Positions 34,863-44,049 of a DNA stretch of 64,000 nucleotides are shown here, in pieces (position 1 is the first letter of the stretch; each line of letters begins with the position of its first letter). The stretch is taken from the NCBI GenBank assembly GCA_045106985.1, contig JBGCFQ010000021.1, positions 62,001 through 126,000 of the forward strand. Direction: 5' to 3'. The translations under genes were made by a program, and so were the position numbers. The stretch comes from JAUIET01 sp045106985 (GTDB taxonomy: Bacteria; Pseudomonadota; Gammaproteobacteria; Pseudomonadales; JAUIET01). Under the pieces are notes generated by a model. It saw only the letters and a program-made list of their open reading frames with translations. It made no database searches and was not told the origin of the DNA.

Positions 34863-36248
34863 CTAACCAATATCAATCACGCGGCCAGGGTTGAGTATAT
34901 TGTTTGGGTCAAGAGCTCGTTTAAGATCTCGCATCATCGCCAGCTCCTCTTTACTGCGAGTATAGTGCAGGTACTTTGCCTTCTGTGTTCCAACCCCGTG
35001 CTCGGCTGTTACTGAGGCAGAAAAAAGAGAAGCGATCTGGTAGGTGTGTGCGTAAATGGATTTCGCGTCATCAGCATTCCCGGTACTTGCGCAAAGATGC
35101 AGGTTTCCATCGCCTAGATGACCAAATACAAAAAAAGTCAGATTGGAATATTTCTCATTTAACTCGCGATCAACGCGATCGATGAACTCCTCCATATACT
35201 TAATGGGAACGCCAATATCAAAATTCGCAAGCGGTGCTATTTGGCTGAGAATATCGGCTATAGCGTCGCGAATATCCCATAACTCATTCGCCTCGCGCGC
35301 TGACTGAGCAACAATGATATCGCTTGTGACTCCCTGATCCATTGCCTCAGACAACACGGTTAGAAAATGCTCTTGCGCATGGTCAGTTCCATCGCATTCC
35401 TGTTCTACAAGGACATAGAATTCGTGAGCTTCCTTCATTGGATTACGTGTATGCGCCACATTCTCAATGGCGTAGTCGAAATAGCTTCGCCACATTACTT
35501 CAAATGAACTGACGGCGCCAAGCTGCGACTGAACATGGCCTAGAAGCGCGACTGCGTTGTCGAAAGTGGCACAGCCACACAGAGCTGTATTAACACTGCG
35601 TGGCTTGGGGTGTAGCCTTAAAACACACTCGGTGATAACACCAAGTGTTCCTTCACTGCCAATAAACAGCTGTTTTAAATCGTATCCAGCATTGTCTTTT
35701 AGCATGCTGTTCATGGCTCGCACTATGGTTCCGTCAGCCCTCACGGCTTCCAGTCCTAACACTTGTGCTCTAGCCATACCATACTTGATAACTTGATTGC
35801 CTCCTGCATTGGTAGCCAGGTTACCTCCAATACTGCAGTTGCCGCGCGCTCCTAGGTCAAGAGCAAACTTAAAGCCGGCTGCGTCGGCGGCTTCCTGAAT
35901 AGCTTGTAGGCTAGTGCCAGACCGAACAGTAATTGTTTGACCCTTAGCGTCCACTTCAAGCACACCTTGTAGTCGAGAAAGCGATAGGGCTATTTCACCT
36001 TCGGCAGGTGTCGCGCCACCAGAAAGGCCAGTTAGACCCCCTTGCGTGACGACAGCTTGCTTATATTGATTACACAAACGCAGGATTATAGAAACCTGCT
36101 TGGAGGTTTCGGGTCGCAGAACATATGGCGGTGCTAGGGCTGCTGATTTACTCCAGTCGGAAGCATGGCTTGCTAGAACATCAGCATCATCAATTATCAC
36201 TGTAGGTGGCAACTCGGATCGTAAATCCGATAGCAGTGCTGCATTCAT
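34863..36248 (-). CDS. FAD-linked D-2-hydroxyacid dehydrogenase (GlcD/DLD family)
   Basis: A 461-residue flavoprotein with a PCMH-type FAD-binding domain (residues about 35-215, including GGLTGLSGGATP and NAGGNQVIKYG) and the C-terminal oxidase domain with GHLGDGNLHL near residue 378. The family oxidises D-lactate, glycolate or D-2-hydroxyglutarate and passes electrons to quinone or an electron-transfer flavoprotein. In many gammaproteobacteria a serA/DLD-type enzyme is coupled to biosynthesis, so D-2-hydroxyglutarate is plausible. Its ATG overlaps the upstream DAHP synthase stop by four bases. Confidence 0.87.
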   Translation of the reverse strand: MNAALLSDLRSELPPTVIIDDADVLASHASDWSKSAALAPPYVLRPETSKQVSIILRLCNQYKQAVVTQGGLTGLSGGATPAEGEIALSLSRLQGVLEVDAKGQTITVRSGTSLQAIQEAADAAGFKFALDLGARGNCSIGGNLATNAGGNQVIKYGMARAQVLGLEAVRADGTIVRAMNSMLKDNAGYDLKQLFIGSEGTLGVITECVLRLHPKPRSVNTALCGCATFDNAVALLGHVQSQLGAVSSFEVMWRSYFDYAIENVAHTRNPMKEAHEFYVLVEQECDGTDHAQEHFLTVLSEAMDQGVTSDIIVAQSAREANELWDIRDAIADILSQIAPLANFDIGVPIKYMEEFIDRVDRELNEKYSNLTFFVFGHLGDGNLHLCASTGNADDAKSIYAHTYQIASLFSASVTAEHGVGTQKAKYLHYTRSKEELAMMRDLKRALDPNNILNPGRVIDIG

Positions 36249-37609
36249 GACCGCTGCTGCGGTTTGGTGTCTGCTTGCATTAAGTCGGCAACACAGAAAG
36301 CCAGCTCAAGAACTTGCCCGGCATTAAGTCGCGGATCGCATTGGGTTCGGTAGCACTCAGCTAAATCATCGTCTGAAATTTTGTAGGCGCCGCCGGTACA
36401 CTCGGTGACATGCTGGCCCGTCATTTCCAAATGTATTCCCCCGGGATGCGCACCTTCAGCTCGCAGTGCTGCGAAGAAAATTTGTATCTCCTTTAGAATT
36501 TTGTCGAATGAGCGGGTTTTAAAGCCGCTGCTGGCCTTGTGGGTATTGCCATGCATAGGGTCACAGGACCACACAACTTGCCGGCCTTCTCTCTGAACCG
36601 CGGCCACTAGACCGGGAAGAATGTTCTCAGCATTATCCGCTCCCATTCGACTGATCAGAGTTAAGCGGCCAGGGTCATTGTCCGGGTTTAACGCATCGCA
36701 AAGTGCCAGCACCGTGTCGGCATCAGTACTAGGGCCAATCTTCACGCCGATAGGATTGTGCAAGCCTCTAAAAAACTCAATATGTGCGCTGTCGAGTTGG
36801 CGGGTGCGTTCTCCAATCCAAAGCATGTGCGCTGAACATGCGTATTGCAGGCCGGTTAAGCTGTCGGTGCGAACCAGAGCTTGCTCATAGTTCAGCAATA
36901 GGGCCTCATGTGACGTGAACAGTGTGGTTTCTTTCAGCGTTGGCATAGTCTCGCTGTTGATGCCTAGTACATTCATAAAATCGAGGGCATCGCCAATGCG
37001 CTTAGCCATATCCTCATAGCGATCGCGCAAAGGGTTAGTTTCAACGAAACCCAAATTCCACTTATTGATTTCATGTAAATCGGCCAGGCCGCCGCTGGCA
37101 AAGGCTCGCAGTAAATTCAGCGTTGCTGTTGATTGGTGGTATGCCCTAAGCAATCTTTGCGGATCGGGTTCGCGCGCCTCTTTGGTAAAATCAGTGGCAT
37201 TGACTATATCTCCTCTATAGCTCGGTAGTTCAATACCATCACGAGTCTCTTTGTCTTCCGACCTCGGTTTAGCAAATTGACCGGCCAAGCGACCCACTTT
37301 AACGACGGGCTTCTGTCCTCCGAACGTTAGTACCGCAGCCATTTGAAGAATGACTTTGAACATGTCCCGAATGTTTTGCGCAGAAAATTCCGCAAAGCTT
37401 TCAGCGCAATCACCACCTTGAAGCAAGAAGGCGTTTCCATTGGCTACATCGGCCAGCTGCTTGCGCAAATCCCTGGCCTCTGCAGCAAAGACCAACGGCG
37501 GCATTGCGGCTAATTCTTGTTCAGCTGCGAGTAGCGCGACTAGGTCGGCGTAATTGGGTTGCTGGTGTACGGGTTTGTCGCGCCAGCTGGCGGGTGACCA
37601 AGTATTCAT
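36245..37609 (-). CDS. class II 3-deoxy-7-phosphoheptulonate synthase
   Basis: Plant/type II DAHP synthase of 454 residues, condensing phosphoenolpyruvate and erythrose 4-phosphate in the first step of the shikimate pathway. Diagnostic pieces are LLQGGDCAESF (near residue 80), KVGRLAGQFAKPRS, GVKIGPSTD, LISRMGADN and VWSCDPMHGNT. It is the first gene of a two-gene unit with the FAD-linked dehydrogenase (4-bp overlap). The 295 bp upstream hold an AAAAGCT/AGCTTTT hairpin (37659-37674) but no clear leader peptide, so attenuation is not supported. Confidence 0.93.
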   Translation of the reverse strand: MNTWSPASWRDKPVHQQPNYADLVALLAAEQELAAMPPLVFAAEARDLRKQLADVANGNAFLLQGGDCAESFAEFSAQNIRDMFKVILQMAAVLTFGGQKPVVKVGRLAGQFAKPRSEDKETRDGIELPSYRGDIVNATDFTKEAREPDPQRLLRAYHQSTATLNLLRAFASGGLADLHEINKWNLGFVETNPLRDRYEDMAKRIGDALDFMNVLGINSETMPTLKETTLFTSHEALLLNYEQALVRTDSLTGLQYACSAHMLWIGERTRQLDSAHIEFFRGLHNPIGVKIGPSTDADTVLALCDALNPDNDPGRLTLISRMGADNAENILPGLVAAVQREGRQVVWSCDPMHGNTHKASSGFKTRSFDKILKEIQIFFAALRAEGAHPGGIHLEMTGQHVTECTGGAYKISDDDLAECYRTQCDPRLNAGQVLELAFCVADLMQADTKPQQRS

Positions 37610-37904
37610 GGATGTTGCTCAGATCAAATTATGACTAAATATTAAGCATGGAAAGCTTAAAAGCTGAAGCTTTTCAAACAGATAGCTATTGTACACAAGT
37701 TGCGTGCGAATGTTGCGCAGACAGCCCACTGAGCGGTAAAAGTACAGCGATCATGAAGCCGACATTGTTTATTGTAAAAAGTCTTTGCATGGCCTTGTGT
37801 TTGTGGGATTATTTTGACGTGGTTTGGCGCACAAGAAAGCAATTGTTATTAAAAGCTTAGCGTCAGCAGTACTTATACTTATAATTATGAATGGGAAGAA
37901 AAGA

Positions 37905-38183
37905 ATGCCTCTAAGCAATGATTGTTGGGAGTGGCATCTTACGCCAACGGGTTGGGTGTTAGGTACCGAGCGACTAGACCAGTTTCTAGAAAAGCGCAGC
38001 ACGCCAGAAGACAGAGTGTTATCTGGTCGATTTGAGGAGACTCTAGAAGACGCTTTTTCAGAGTTAAAACTGACTTGGGAAGTTTTTTGGACAGACCCTT
38101 CTCTTGATGCATCTACACTTCTTAGCAAATTCGGTGAAAAGCCAAGACATGTTGCGGAAAACATACTTAGTGGGGCCGTCTAG
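37905..38183 (+). CDS. small hypothetical protein
   Basis: A 92-residue acidic soluble protein from the ATG at 37905, preceded by GGAAG at a 7-bp distance. A longer frame reaches an ATG at 37887 and a TTG at 37824. It begins MPLSNDCWEWHLTPTGWVLGTE and is rich in Trp, Glu and Leu. It has no membrane segment or known motif. The N terminus resembles small proteins carried beside unrelated genes in marine gammaproteobacteria, but I cannot name a family. Confidence 0.55.
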   Translation: MPLSNDCWEWHLTPTGWVLGTERLDQFLEKRSTPEDRVLSGRFEETLEDAFSELKLTWEVFWTDPSLDASTLLSKFGEKPRHVAENILSGAV

Positions 38184-38269
38184 GCAGGGCTTATCTAATT
38201 AGCAATCGCTCGTGACTTTTGGACTTTGAGTACAAATATTGCGTTCCGGATTCAGGGTCACGAAATTAG

Positions 38270-39199
38270 TTGGATATTTGTATAACCGGGGGAGCAGGGC
38301 TAGTTGGACAAAATCTTGTTCAACTTCTGATTGAGCGTGGTTACTCGCACATTGCTGTTTTAGACAAAAGCGCGAACAATCTAAATATTCTTAAGCAGCT
38401 CCACGCGAACATTGAATCCATTCATGTAGATCTCTCCATTGAAGGTGCGTGGCAAGAAAGGCTTGCTAAGGCCGATGTGGTAATTTCGCTACAGGCACAA
38501 ATTGGCGGTTTAGACGAACATCAGTTTCTTGCCAATAACGTTGTCGCTAGCCGACATATATGCGATGCCTTGAAAGGTACACCCAATTGCTATTTGGTTC
38601 ACATCAGTTCATCTGTGTTGGACTCGCAGGCGGCAGATTTCTATACTCAAACCAAAGCCGAGCAAGAAGACATTTTTGCCGACCTTCCACAGCAAAAGGT
38701 CATACTGCGGCCCACTTTAATGTTCGGTTGGTTCGATAGAAAACACTTAGGCTGGCTGTCTCGTTTTATGGCGATGTCGCCACTATTTCCAGTGCCAGGA
38801 CACGGACGCTATCTTCGCCAGCCTCTTTACGCTCGTGATTTTTGCAGAGTAATTATTGCGTCCATAGAACAACGCAAGCAGGGTGGCCCTTACAGTATTA
38901 GCGGCAAGGAAAAAATAACATATATTGATATGATTAAGTGCATCCGGGCCGTTGCGGGGCATTGTTGCATAATTCTTAAGTTGCCGTATGTGGTCTTTTA
39001 CCTTTTGCTAAAAACCTATGCGCTATTTGATAAGAATCCACCTTTCACAATATCCCAGTTAGAAGCTTTGGTTATTGACGAGTTGTTTGCTGAAACAGAC
39101 TGGGAAACTGAGTTTAGTGTTAAGGCAACGCCATTTAAGGAAGCGATTGCAGAGACTTTTACAGATCCAAAGTTTGCCGATGTTGTATTGGAATTCTGA
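38270..39199 (+). CDS. NAD-dependent epimerase/dehydratase (extended SDR)
   Basis: Nucleotide-sugar-type short-chain dehydrogenase of 309 residues. The Rossmann motif TGGAGLVGQNL is at residues 6-16 and the catalytic Y-x3-K appears as YTQTK, near 125. The start is TTG at 38270 with only a weak ribosome-binding site. It is directly followed by the FAD protein gene (TGAATG, no gap), then GtrA and methyltransferase genes, which suggests a lipid-linked sugar or surface-polysaccharide modification unit. This cluster appears richer in AT than its neighbours. Confidence 0.85.
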   Translation: MDICITGGAGLVGQNLVQLLIERGYSHIAVLDKSANNLNILKQLHANIESIHVDLSIEGAWQERLAKADVVISLQAQIGGLDEHQFLANNVVASRHICDALKGTPNCYLVHISSSVLDSQAADFYTQTKAEQEDIFADLPQQKVILRPTLMFGWFDRKHLGWLSRFMAMSPLFPVPGHGRYLRQPLYARDFCRVIIASIEQRKQGGPYSISGKEKITYIDMIKCIRAVAGHCCIILKLPYVVFYLLLKTYALFDKNPPFTISQLEALVIDELFAETDWETEFSVKATPFKEAIAETFTDPKFADVVLEF

Positions 39200-40486
39200 A
39201 TGTTGAATGTTGCAGTAATAGGCGCAGGCCCCATGGGGCTGGCGACGGCTCATTATTTGGGCTTGGCTGGCCATAGAGTAACTCTGTATGAGAAAGATTC
39301 AGTTATTGGGGGGATGACAGCGAGCTTTGATTTCGAAGGCGTTGATATAGAGCGCTTCTATCATTTCATTTGTGGAACCGATGAGCCGTATTTCGAATTG
39401 CTTCGCGAGCTGGAGCTTGAGCATCAGCTTCGGTGGGTCGATACTTCTATGGGTTATTTCCATGAAGGGCGTCTCAAAGACTGGGGAGACCCCATCTCTC
39501 TTCTAAGGTTTCCCGGTTTGAGCTTAATCGCGAAGATACGCTATGGGCTCATGGCTTTTGCAGCAACTAAGAGAAAAAACTGGAAACCGCTTGATGGCCG
39601 TGATGCGATTTCCTGGCTAAAAAAGTGGGTGGGTGATGAAGCGTACGATATTCTTTGGAAACCTCTTTTTGAGCTGAAGTTTTATCAGTTTACCAACAAT
39701 CTTTCAGCGGCATGGGTGTGGTCTCGCATGCGGCGCGTGGGCTTGTCGCGCAGAAACTTATTTCAAGAGCAGATGGGATATCTGCTTGGTGGCTCCTCCA
39801 CACTGCTCAACGGTTTGCAAACCTCGATAGAGAAAAATGGGAATAGGATCGTTTTAAGCAAAGCTGTTCAGGAAATTTGCTTTGAAGGATCCCGAGCAAC
39901 GGGCGTGCGTACGGAAGATGGGATAGAACGTTTTGAGAGAGTGATCAGTACGATACCCATGCCTTTCGTTTCTGAGCTTTTACCATCGTTACCAGCAGAG
40001 GTGACTGAAAAATACGACAGTTTGGATAACATTGCCGTAGTGTGTGTTTTGATTAAGTTAGACCGAAAACTGACAGACTACTTTTGGTTGAATATTAGTG
40101 ACCCGAAAATACCTATGCCGGGTTTTATTGAATACACCAACCTGTATCCAATGAAAAAGCACATACTTTATGCCCCGTTTTATATGCCGGCCGACCACGC
40201 GGACTATGCGCGTCCTAATAGCTGGTTCGAGAGCGAAGTAAGACGATATCTCGGTATGATAGATCCTACTCTGAAATCAGAGGAGATATTAAGTATTAGG
40301 GCAGGCAGGTATAAGTTTGCTCAGCCAATATGCCCTCCTAATTTCATGGACATATTGCCCTCTATCACACCGACTGGTTGCAGCAATGTGCTAATCGCGG
40401 ATACATCGTTTTACTACCCCGAAGATCGTTCAATTTCTGAAAGTGTTAAACTGGGAAAACGATTGGCAAAAATGCTCGAAGAATAA
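39200..40486 (+). CDS. FAD-dependent oxidoreductase (amine oxidase/protoporphyrinogen oxidase-like)
   Basis: A 428-residue flavoprotein with the dinucleotide motif GAGPMGLATAHYLG at residues 8-21 and an ATG start immediately after the epimerase stop. The overall shape follows the amine-oxidase/PPOX-like family found in bacterial glycan clusters with GtrA and glycosyltransferases, for example UDP-sugar mutase-like enzymes. The role is unknown. It would use FAD to oxidise or rearrange a sugar or lipid-linked intermediate. Confidence 0.82.
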   Translation: MLNVAVIGAGPMGLATAHYLGLAGHRVTLYEKDSVIGGMTASFDFEGVDIERFYHFICGTDEPYFELLRELELEHQLRWVDTSMGYFHEGRLKDWGDPISLLRFPGLSLIAKIRYGLMAFAATKRKNWKPLDGRDAISWLKKWVGDEAYDILWKPLFELKFYQFTNNLSAAWVWSRMRRVGLSRRNLFQEQMGYLLGGSSTLLNGLQTSIEKNGNRIVLSKAVQEICFEGSRATGVRTEDGIERFERVISTIPMPFVSELLPSLPAEVTEKYDSLDNIAVVCVLIKLDRKLTDYFWLNISDPKIPMPGFIEYTNLYPMKKHILYAPFYMPADHADYARPNSWFESEVRRYLGMIDPTLKSEEILSIRAGRYKFAQPICPPNFMDILPSITPTGCSNVLIADTSFYYPEDRSISESVKLGKRLAKMLEE

Positions 40487-40534
40487 CCCGTTCGCATGCA
40501 TTGTTTGCCTAGTACTTTAATTTGAGAATCTACA

Positions 40535-40936
40535 TTGCCCAGTAAGCGTTTTATACGATTTCTAATGGCAGGCGGTACCGCGGCCTCATTGAATTTCGGC
40601 AGTCGTTTTGTATTCTCAATGTTCATGCCATTTGAATTTGCTATAGTCTGTGCGTTTTTTGTGGGTCTTTCCAGCGGCTTCATTTTTAACAAGCTACTGG
40701 TCTTTGGTCCGACCGATAATTCGGTTCGAAGGCAGATTAGTGCTTATGTAGCTGTGAATATCATCGCGCTTCTGCAGACTTGGGTGGTCACTTTACTTAT
40801 GGCCAATGTGCTTGTGCCAACGCTTGGCGTAGACACGGGAGAAGCACTATCCCACTTATGCGGCGTAATAGTGCCAGCAGTAACAAGCTACTTTGGCCAT
40901 AAATACCTTACCTTCAAAGAGAGTAAAGTTTCCTAG
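40535..40936 (+). CDS. GtrA-like flippase-type membrane protein
   Basis: A 133-residue protein with four hydrophobic segments, typical of the GtrA/DPMS-accessory family, which is thought to translocate undecaprenyl-linked sugars across the inner membrane. The N-terminal basic cluster KRFIRF precedes the first segment. The start is TTG at 40535. Its TAG stop overlaps the GTG start of the following methyltransferase gene by one base (TAGTG), so translation is coupled. Confidence 0.82.
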   Translation: MPSKRFIRFLMAGGTAASLNFGSRFVFSMFMPFEFAIVCAFFVGLSSGFIFNKLLVFGPTDNSVRRQISAYVAVNIIALLQTWVVTLLMANVLVPTLGVDTGEALSHLCGVIVPAVTSYFGHKYLTFKESKVS

Positions 40937-41631
40937 TGGATAGTTCGGCTAATCAAAACAACAATGACTCTGGGCAGCAGTTGGCTGGAATTTACCGTCA
41001 TCGCTTTGATGGCAAACAGAGCTATCGCGATTTGGTGTGGCGGGCAATTCTGCAATGTCGTTTGCAGTCTTGGATTGGTGTAGACAAAGTAGTGCTGGAT
41101 CTAGGCTGTGGATGGGGAGAGTTCAGTCGTAATGTCAGTGCTTCGCGCTTGCTTTGCATGGACCTGAATCCCGATTCTCGCCAGTTCTTGCCAGATCATG
41201 CCGAGTTTATCGAACAGGATTGCTCAGAAGAATGGGCTATAGAACCCCAGTCTCTGGACGTAATATTCACCAGCAATTTTTTTGAGCATTTGCCAGATAA
41301 AGCCGCGCTTGCGCAAACTTTGGCTCACGCAGCTAAGGCCTTGAAGCCTGGCGGTAAAATAGTTTGCCTGGGGCCGAATGTGGCCTGTTTACCTGGTAAG
41401 TACTGGGATTTCTGGGACCATCATATACCGCTTTCAGACAATTCACTGGCGGAAGGTTTAACGCTTGCGGGATTTGACGTTGAAACACAGATACCTAAGT
41501 TTTTACCCTACACAATGAGTTCTGGCTCGGAAGTGCCGGGTTTTCTAATACGTACTTATTTAAGAATGCCTTTTCTTTGGCCTTTATTTGGCAAGCAATT
41601 CCTGCTTGTGGCAAGCTTTAACGATCAGTAA
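40936..41631 (+). CDS. class I SAM-dependent methyltransferase
   Basis: A 231-residue methyltransferase. SAM-binding motif I reads VLDLGCGWGEF (near residue 50) and post-I has MDLNPDS; FTSNFFEHLPD is the motif II-like block. The start is GTG, overlapping the gtrA-type gene by one base. It ends 14 bp inside the 3' end of the convergent purine nucleoside phosphorylase gene. It probably methylates a sugar or a glycolipid, given the cluster. Confidence 0.83.
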   Translation: MDSSANQNNNDSGQQLAGIYRHRFDGKQSYRDLVWRAILQCRLQSWIGVDKVVLDLGCGWGEFSRNVSASRLLCMDLNPDSRQFLPDHAEFIEQDCSEEWAIEPQSLDVIFTSNFFEHLPDKAALAQTLAHAAKALKPGGKIVCLGPNVACLPGKYWDFWDHHIPLSDNSLAEGLTLAGFDVETQIPKFLPYTMSSGSEVPGFLIRTYLRMPFLWPLFGKQFLLVASFNDQ

Positions 41632-42478
41632 TTGCGGCGTTAATTTCGTTCAGTAATGTAGCAAGTAACTTGGCGAGATCTTTGGCAGCCAATGCCGCAT
41701 TTGCTACAACTGTCTCAATACTATCGCTGGGTTGATTAGGTGCTCCAGTGGCAATATTGCTAATCGCCGAGAAGCCGAGAACACGCAGTTTGCATTGTCT
41801 GGCGGCGATCACTTCCATAATGGTCGACATGCCAACGGCGTCGCCGCCCGAGGCGCGTAACCATCTTCGTTCAGCTGATGTTTCAAGCGATGGGCCAAGA
41901 ACGCCGGCGTAAATACCTTGGCCGATAGCCACACCACACTCTTTAGCCGCTTTATGAGCCATCTGTGCGAGTTCGGGGTCATAGCAGCGCGCCATGTCCA
42001 CAAACTGCGGGCCTATTGATTCATCTTGCCAGCCTTGCAACGGGTTGTGCCCCGTAAAGTTCAAATGATCTTCTATCAACATCAGTTTCCCAACATTGAG
42101 ATTGGTATTAAGAGCTCCTGCGGCGTTGCTGACCAGCATTGCGCGAGCGCCCATTTGCCAAGCCAGGTAGGCTGGCATCGCAGCCTCCAGCCCAGACCAA
42201 CCTTCATACAAGTGGAAACGGCCCTGGAAGATAACAAGCCGGGTCTCGCCCATTCTTGCGATGCATAGCTCACCTTTATGGCTTACCACTTGACTGTGTG
42301 GAAAGTGTTTTATTTTATCGTAGGGAATAGAGTGATCGATTTGAAGTCCACGCTCTTCAAGTGCCTTCAAGCAATCACCCAGCCCTGTGCCAAGCATCAA
42401 GCACACATCGGCCCGGTAATCACTACCCACACTCTCATGGGCAAGCTTCAGTTTGTCATGCAGATTCATGGCGTACAT
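41618..42478 (-). CDS. purine nucleoside phosphorylase (trimeric type)
   Basis: A 286-residue class I purine nucleoside phosphorylase. Readable family motifs are MLGTGLGD (phosphate loop), SNAAGALN and GMSTIMEVIAARQ. In the base-binding loop FSAISNIATGAP an Asn is kept, as in enzymes specific for 6-oxopurines (guanosine, inosine), rather than the Asp of MTA phosphorylases. It diverges from mtnA with 62 bp between the two starts. An internal ATG (42469) is an alternative start. Confidence 0.9.
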   Translation of the reverse strand: MYAMNLHDKLKLAHESVGSDYRADVCLMLGTGLGDCLKALEERGLQIDHSIPYDKIKHFPHSQVVSHKGELCIARMGETRLVIFQGRFHLYEGWSGLEAAMPAYLAWQMGARAMLVSNAAGALNTNLNVGKLMLIEDHLNFTGHNPLQGWQDESIGPQFVDMARCYDPELAQMAHKAAKECGVAIGQGIYAGVLGPSLETSAERRWLRASGGDAVGMSTIMEVIAARQCKLRVLGFSAISNIATGAPNQPSDSIETVVANAALAAKDLAKLLATLLNEINAAITDR

Positions 42479-42540
42479 TTTGTGACTTATGGCACGCTAT
42501 ACTAACCTATAGCAACAGTGTTCAAAAAGAGACGCGCAGA

Positions 42541-43647
42541 ATGAAAGTAGGACAGGAACACTATCGTACTATTTGGTTTGATGAGATCTCTTCGACAGTT
42601 AACATTATTGACCAAACCAAATTGCCGCATCGATTCGAGATCGCTCAATTACGATCCTTGGAGGAGGTGGCCAATGCGATTACAACCATGCAGGTGCGAG
42701 GAGCTCCCTTAATAGGCGCGACAGCAGCGTATGGAATTGTCCTGGCTATGCGAGATGAGCCATCGGATGCAGGCCTGAAGCAGGCTGCCATCGAACTGCT
42801 CGCGACAAGGCCGACGGCGATTAATCTACGCTGGGCTTTAAATTTGCTTACTGAAGAGCTGGCCGCGTTGCCTGTAACCTTGCGCCTTGACGCAGCGAAA
42901 CGGCGAGCGGAGCTTATATGTAATGAAGATGTGGTTTGCTGCGAGGCGATAGGAGAACACGGTCGCGTATTGATTTCAGAGATCTCTGAACGCGAAAAGC
43001 GACCAGTGAACATCATGACTCACTGTAATGCCGGATGGCTAGCAACGGTGGACTGGGGTACGGCGTTAGCCCCAGTTTATAAGGCCTTTAACGCAGGTAT
43101 TGATTTACATATGTGGGTCTCCGAGACAAGGCCGAGAAACCAGGGAATGTATCTGACCTCATGGGAACTAGCGGCCCACGGGGTTCCTCATACTGTGATT
43201 TCCGATAATGCTGCGGGTCACCTAATGCAACAGGGGCTAGTTGACCTTTGTATTGTGGGCACTGATCGAACCTTGGTAACGGGTGATGTCTGCAATAAAA
43301 TAGGTACCTACTTAAAAGCCCTCGCGGCCGATGCGCACAAGGTGCCGTTTTATGTGGCGGTTCCATCCTCCTCCATTGAGTGGCATGGACTGCGCGAGGG
43401 CAGCGAAATTCCTATAGAACAAAGGGGCTCAGAGGAGATTCATACTATCGTGTCGCTTAACTCCGAAGCTAAGCCGATCGAGTCTATCCTTTGCGACAAC
43501 AGCGCGGCCAGCTTTCCTACGCAGTATCGAAATGACGCTTTTGATGTAACACCCTCAACTTTGGTGTCTGGCTTGATTACTGAGCGCGGGTTGTGCGAAG
43601 CCAGCGAAAAAGCACTGCTGGAACTGTTTCCTGAACATCGTCGTTAA
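42541..43647 (+). CDS. mtnA: S-methyl-5-thioribose-1-phosphate isomerase MtnA
   Basis: Methionine-salvage enzyme converting methylthioribose 1-phosphate to methylthioribulose 1-phosphate; 368 residues from the ATG at 42541. The conserved substrate-binding MQVRGAPLIGATAAYG (about 43-58) is present. The catalytic Cys is in THCNAGWLAT and the catalytic Asp in ISDNAAGHLM. An upstream in-frame ATG exists at 42361, but it lies within the divergent phosphorylase gene and is rejected. No other mtn genes (mtnB, C, D, K) are in the window. Confidence 0.95.
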   Translation: MKVGQEHYRTIWFDEISSTVNIIDQTKLPHRFEIAQLRSLEEVANAITTMQVRGAPLIGATAAYGIVLAMRDEPSDAGLKQAAIELLATRPTAINLRWALNLLTEELAALPVTLRLDAAKRRAELICNEDVVCCEAIGEHGRVLISEISEREKRPVNIMTHCNAGWLATVDWGTALAPVYKAFNAGIDLHMWVSETRPRNQGMYLTSWELAAHGVPHTVISDNAAGHLMQQGLVDLCIVGTDRTLVTGDVCNKIGTYLKALAADAHKVPFYVAVPSSSIEWHGLREGSEIPIEQRGSEEIHTIVSLNSEAKPIESILCDNSAASFPTQYRNDAFDVTPSTLVSGLITERGLCEASEKALLELFPEHRR

Positions 43648-43694
43648 TTGGTCTAAGGCGTGTTGCTACTAGTGAGATAAAGTTAAAAAAAGTG

Positions 43695-43700
43695 TATCCT
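43695..43700 (+). promoter_or_regulatory. possible -10 element of tRNA-Arg
   Basis: TATCCT 15 bp before the mature 5' end of the tRNA, followed by the GC-rich discriminator TCGCGCC, which is typical of stringently controlled stable-RNA promoters. No strong -35 is seen. Confidence 0.4.
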
Positions 43701-43709
43701 TCGCGCCGT

Positions 43710-43786
43710 GTCCGCGTAGCTCAGCTGGATAGAGCATTCGCCTCCTAAGCGAAGGGTCGCAGGTTCGACTCCTGCCGTGGACGCCA
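43710..43786 (+). tRNA. tRNA-Arg (anticodon CCT)
   Basis: A 77-nt cloverleaf including an encoded CCA (43784-43786). The acceptor arm GTCCGCG pairs with CGTGGAC (one G-T), and the discriminator is G83. The anticodon stem TTCGC/GCGAA encloses the loop CTCCTAA with the anticodon CCT at 43744-43746, reading AGG. The T arm contains GGTTCGACTCC. It follows mtnA by 62 bp. No integrase or direct repeat of its 3' end was noticed, so there is no sign of an integrated element. Confidence 0.97.
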
Positions 43787-43879
43787 AATTCTGAAAACCT
43801 GTTTCGAAAATATCGTTAACAGGCTATTGCGCCATCCGATTGCCGTGTCGCTGCTAAGGCATTCGGAGTTGGCGCAAGC

Positions 43880-43897
43880 TTCTAGTTCTAGTTCTAG
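43880..43897 (+). repeat. short tandem repeat (TTCTAG x3)
   Basis: Three exact copies of the hexamer TTCTAG in the 263-bp gap between tRNA-Arg and tpa. Nothing else recognisable lies in this gap apart from a weak CCTGTT/AACAGG hairpin just after the tRNA. Confidence 0.7.
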
Positions 43898-44049
43898 TTT
43901 AAGGTCAACTTTACTGCACCATCATCAAAGGAGTGAGGTTCACTCTATTTTTTGAGTCGACTGAATATTCCCAACACGCAAAGCCAAAAATAAAATAGTC
44001 CGTTTAGCTACTTCGTTGACTAAAGAGGGAGCTAAGAGCTTTATGTTTG

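Noticed and set aside
37659..37674. AAAAGCT/AGCTTTT hairpin before the DAHP synthase gene as an attenuator
   Set aside because: No leader peptide with aromatic codons and no alternative pairing partner seen.
37648..37860. 70-residue plus-strand frame upstream of the small hypothetical gene
   Set aside because: No ribosome-binding site, no motif, and it occupies the DAHP synthase promoter region.
43710..44049. tRNA-Arg as a possible integration site for an island containing the taurine genes
   Set aside because: No integrase, no visible repeat of the tRNA 3' end and the downstream genes look resident.
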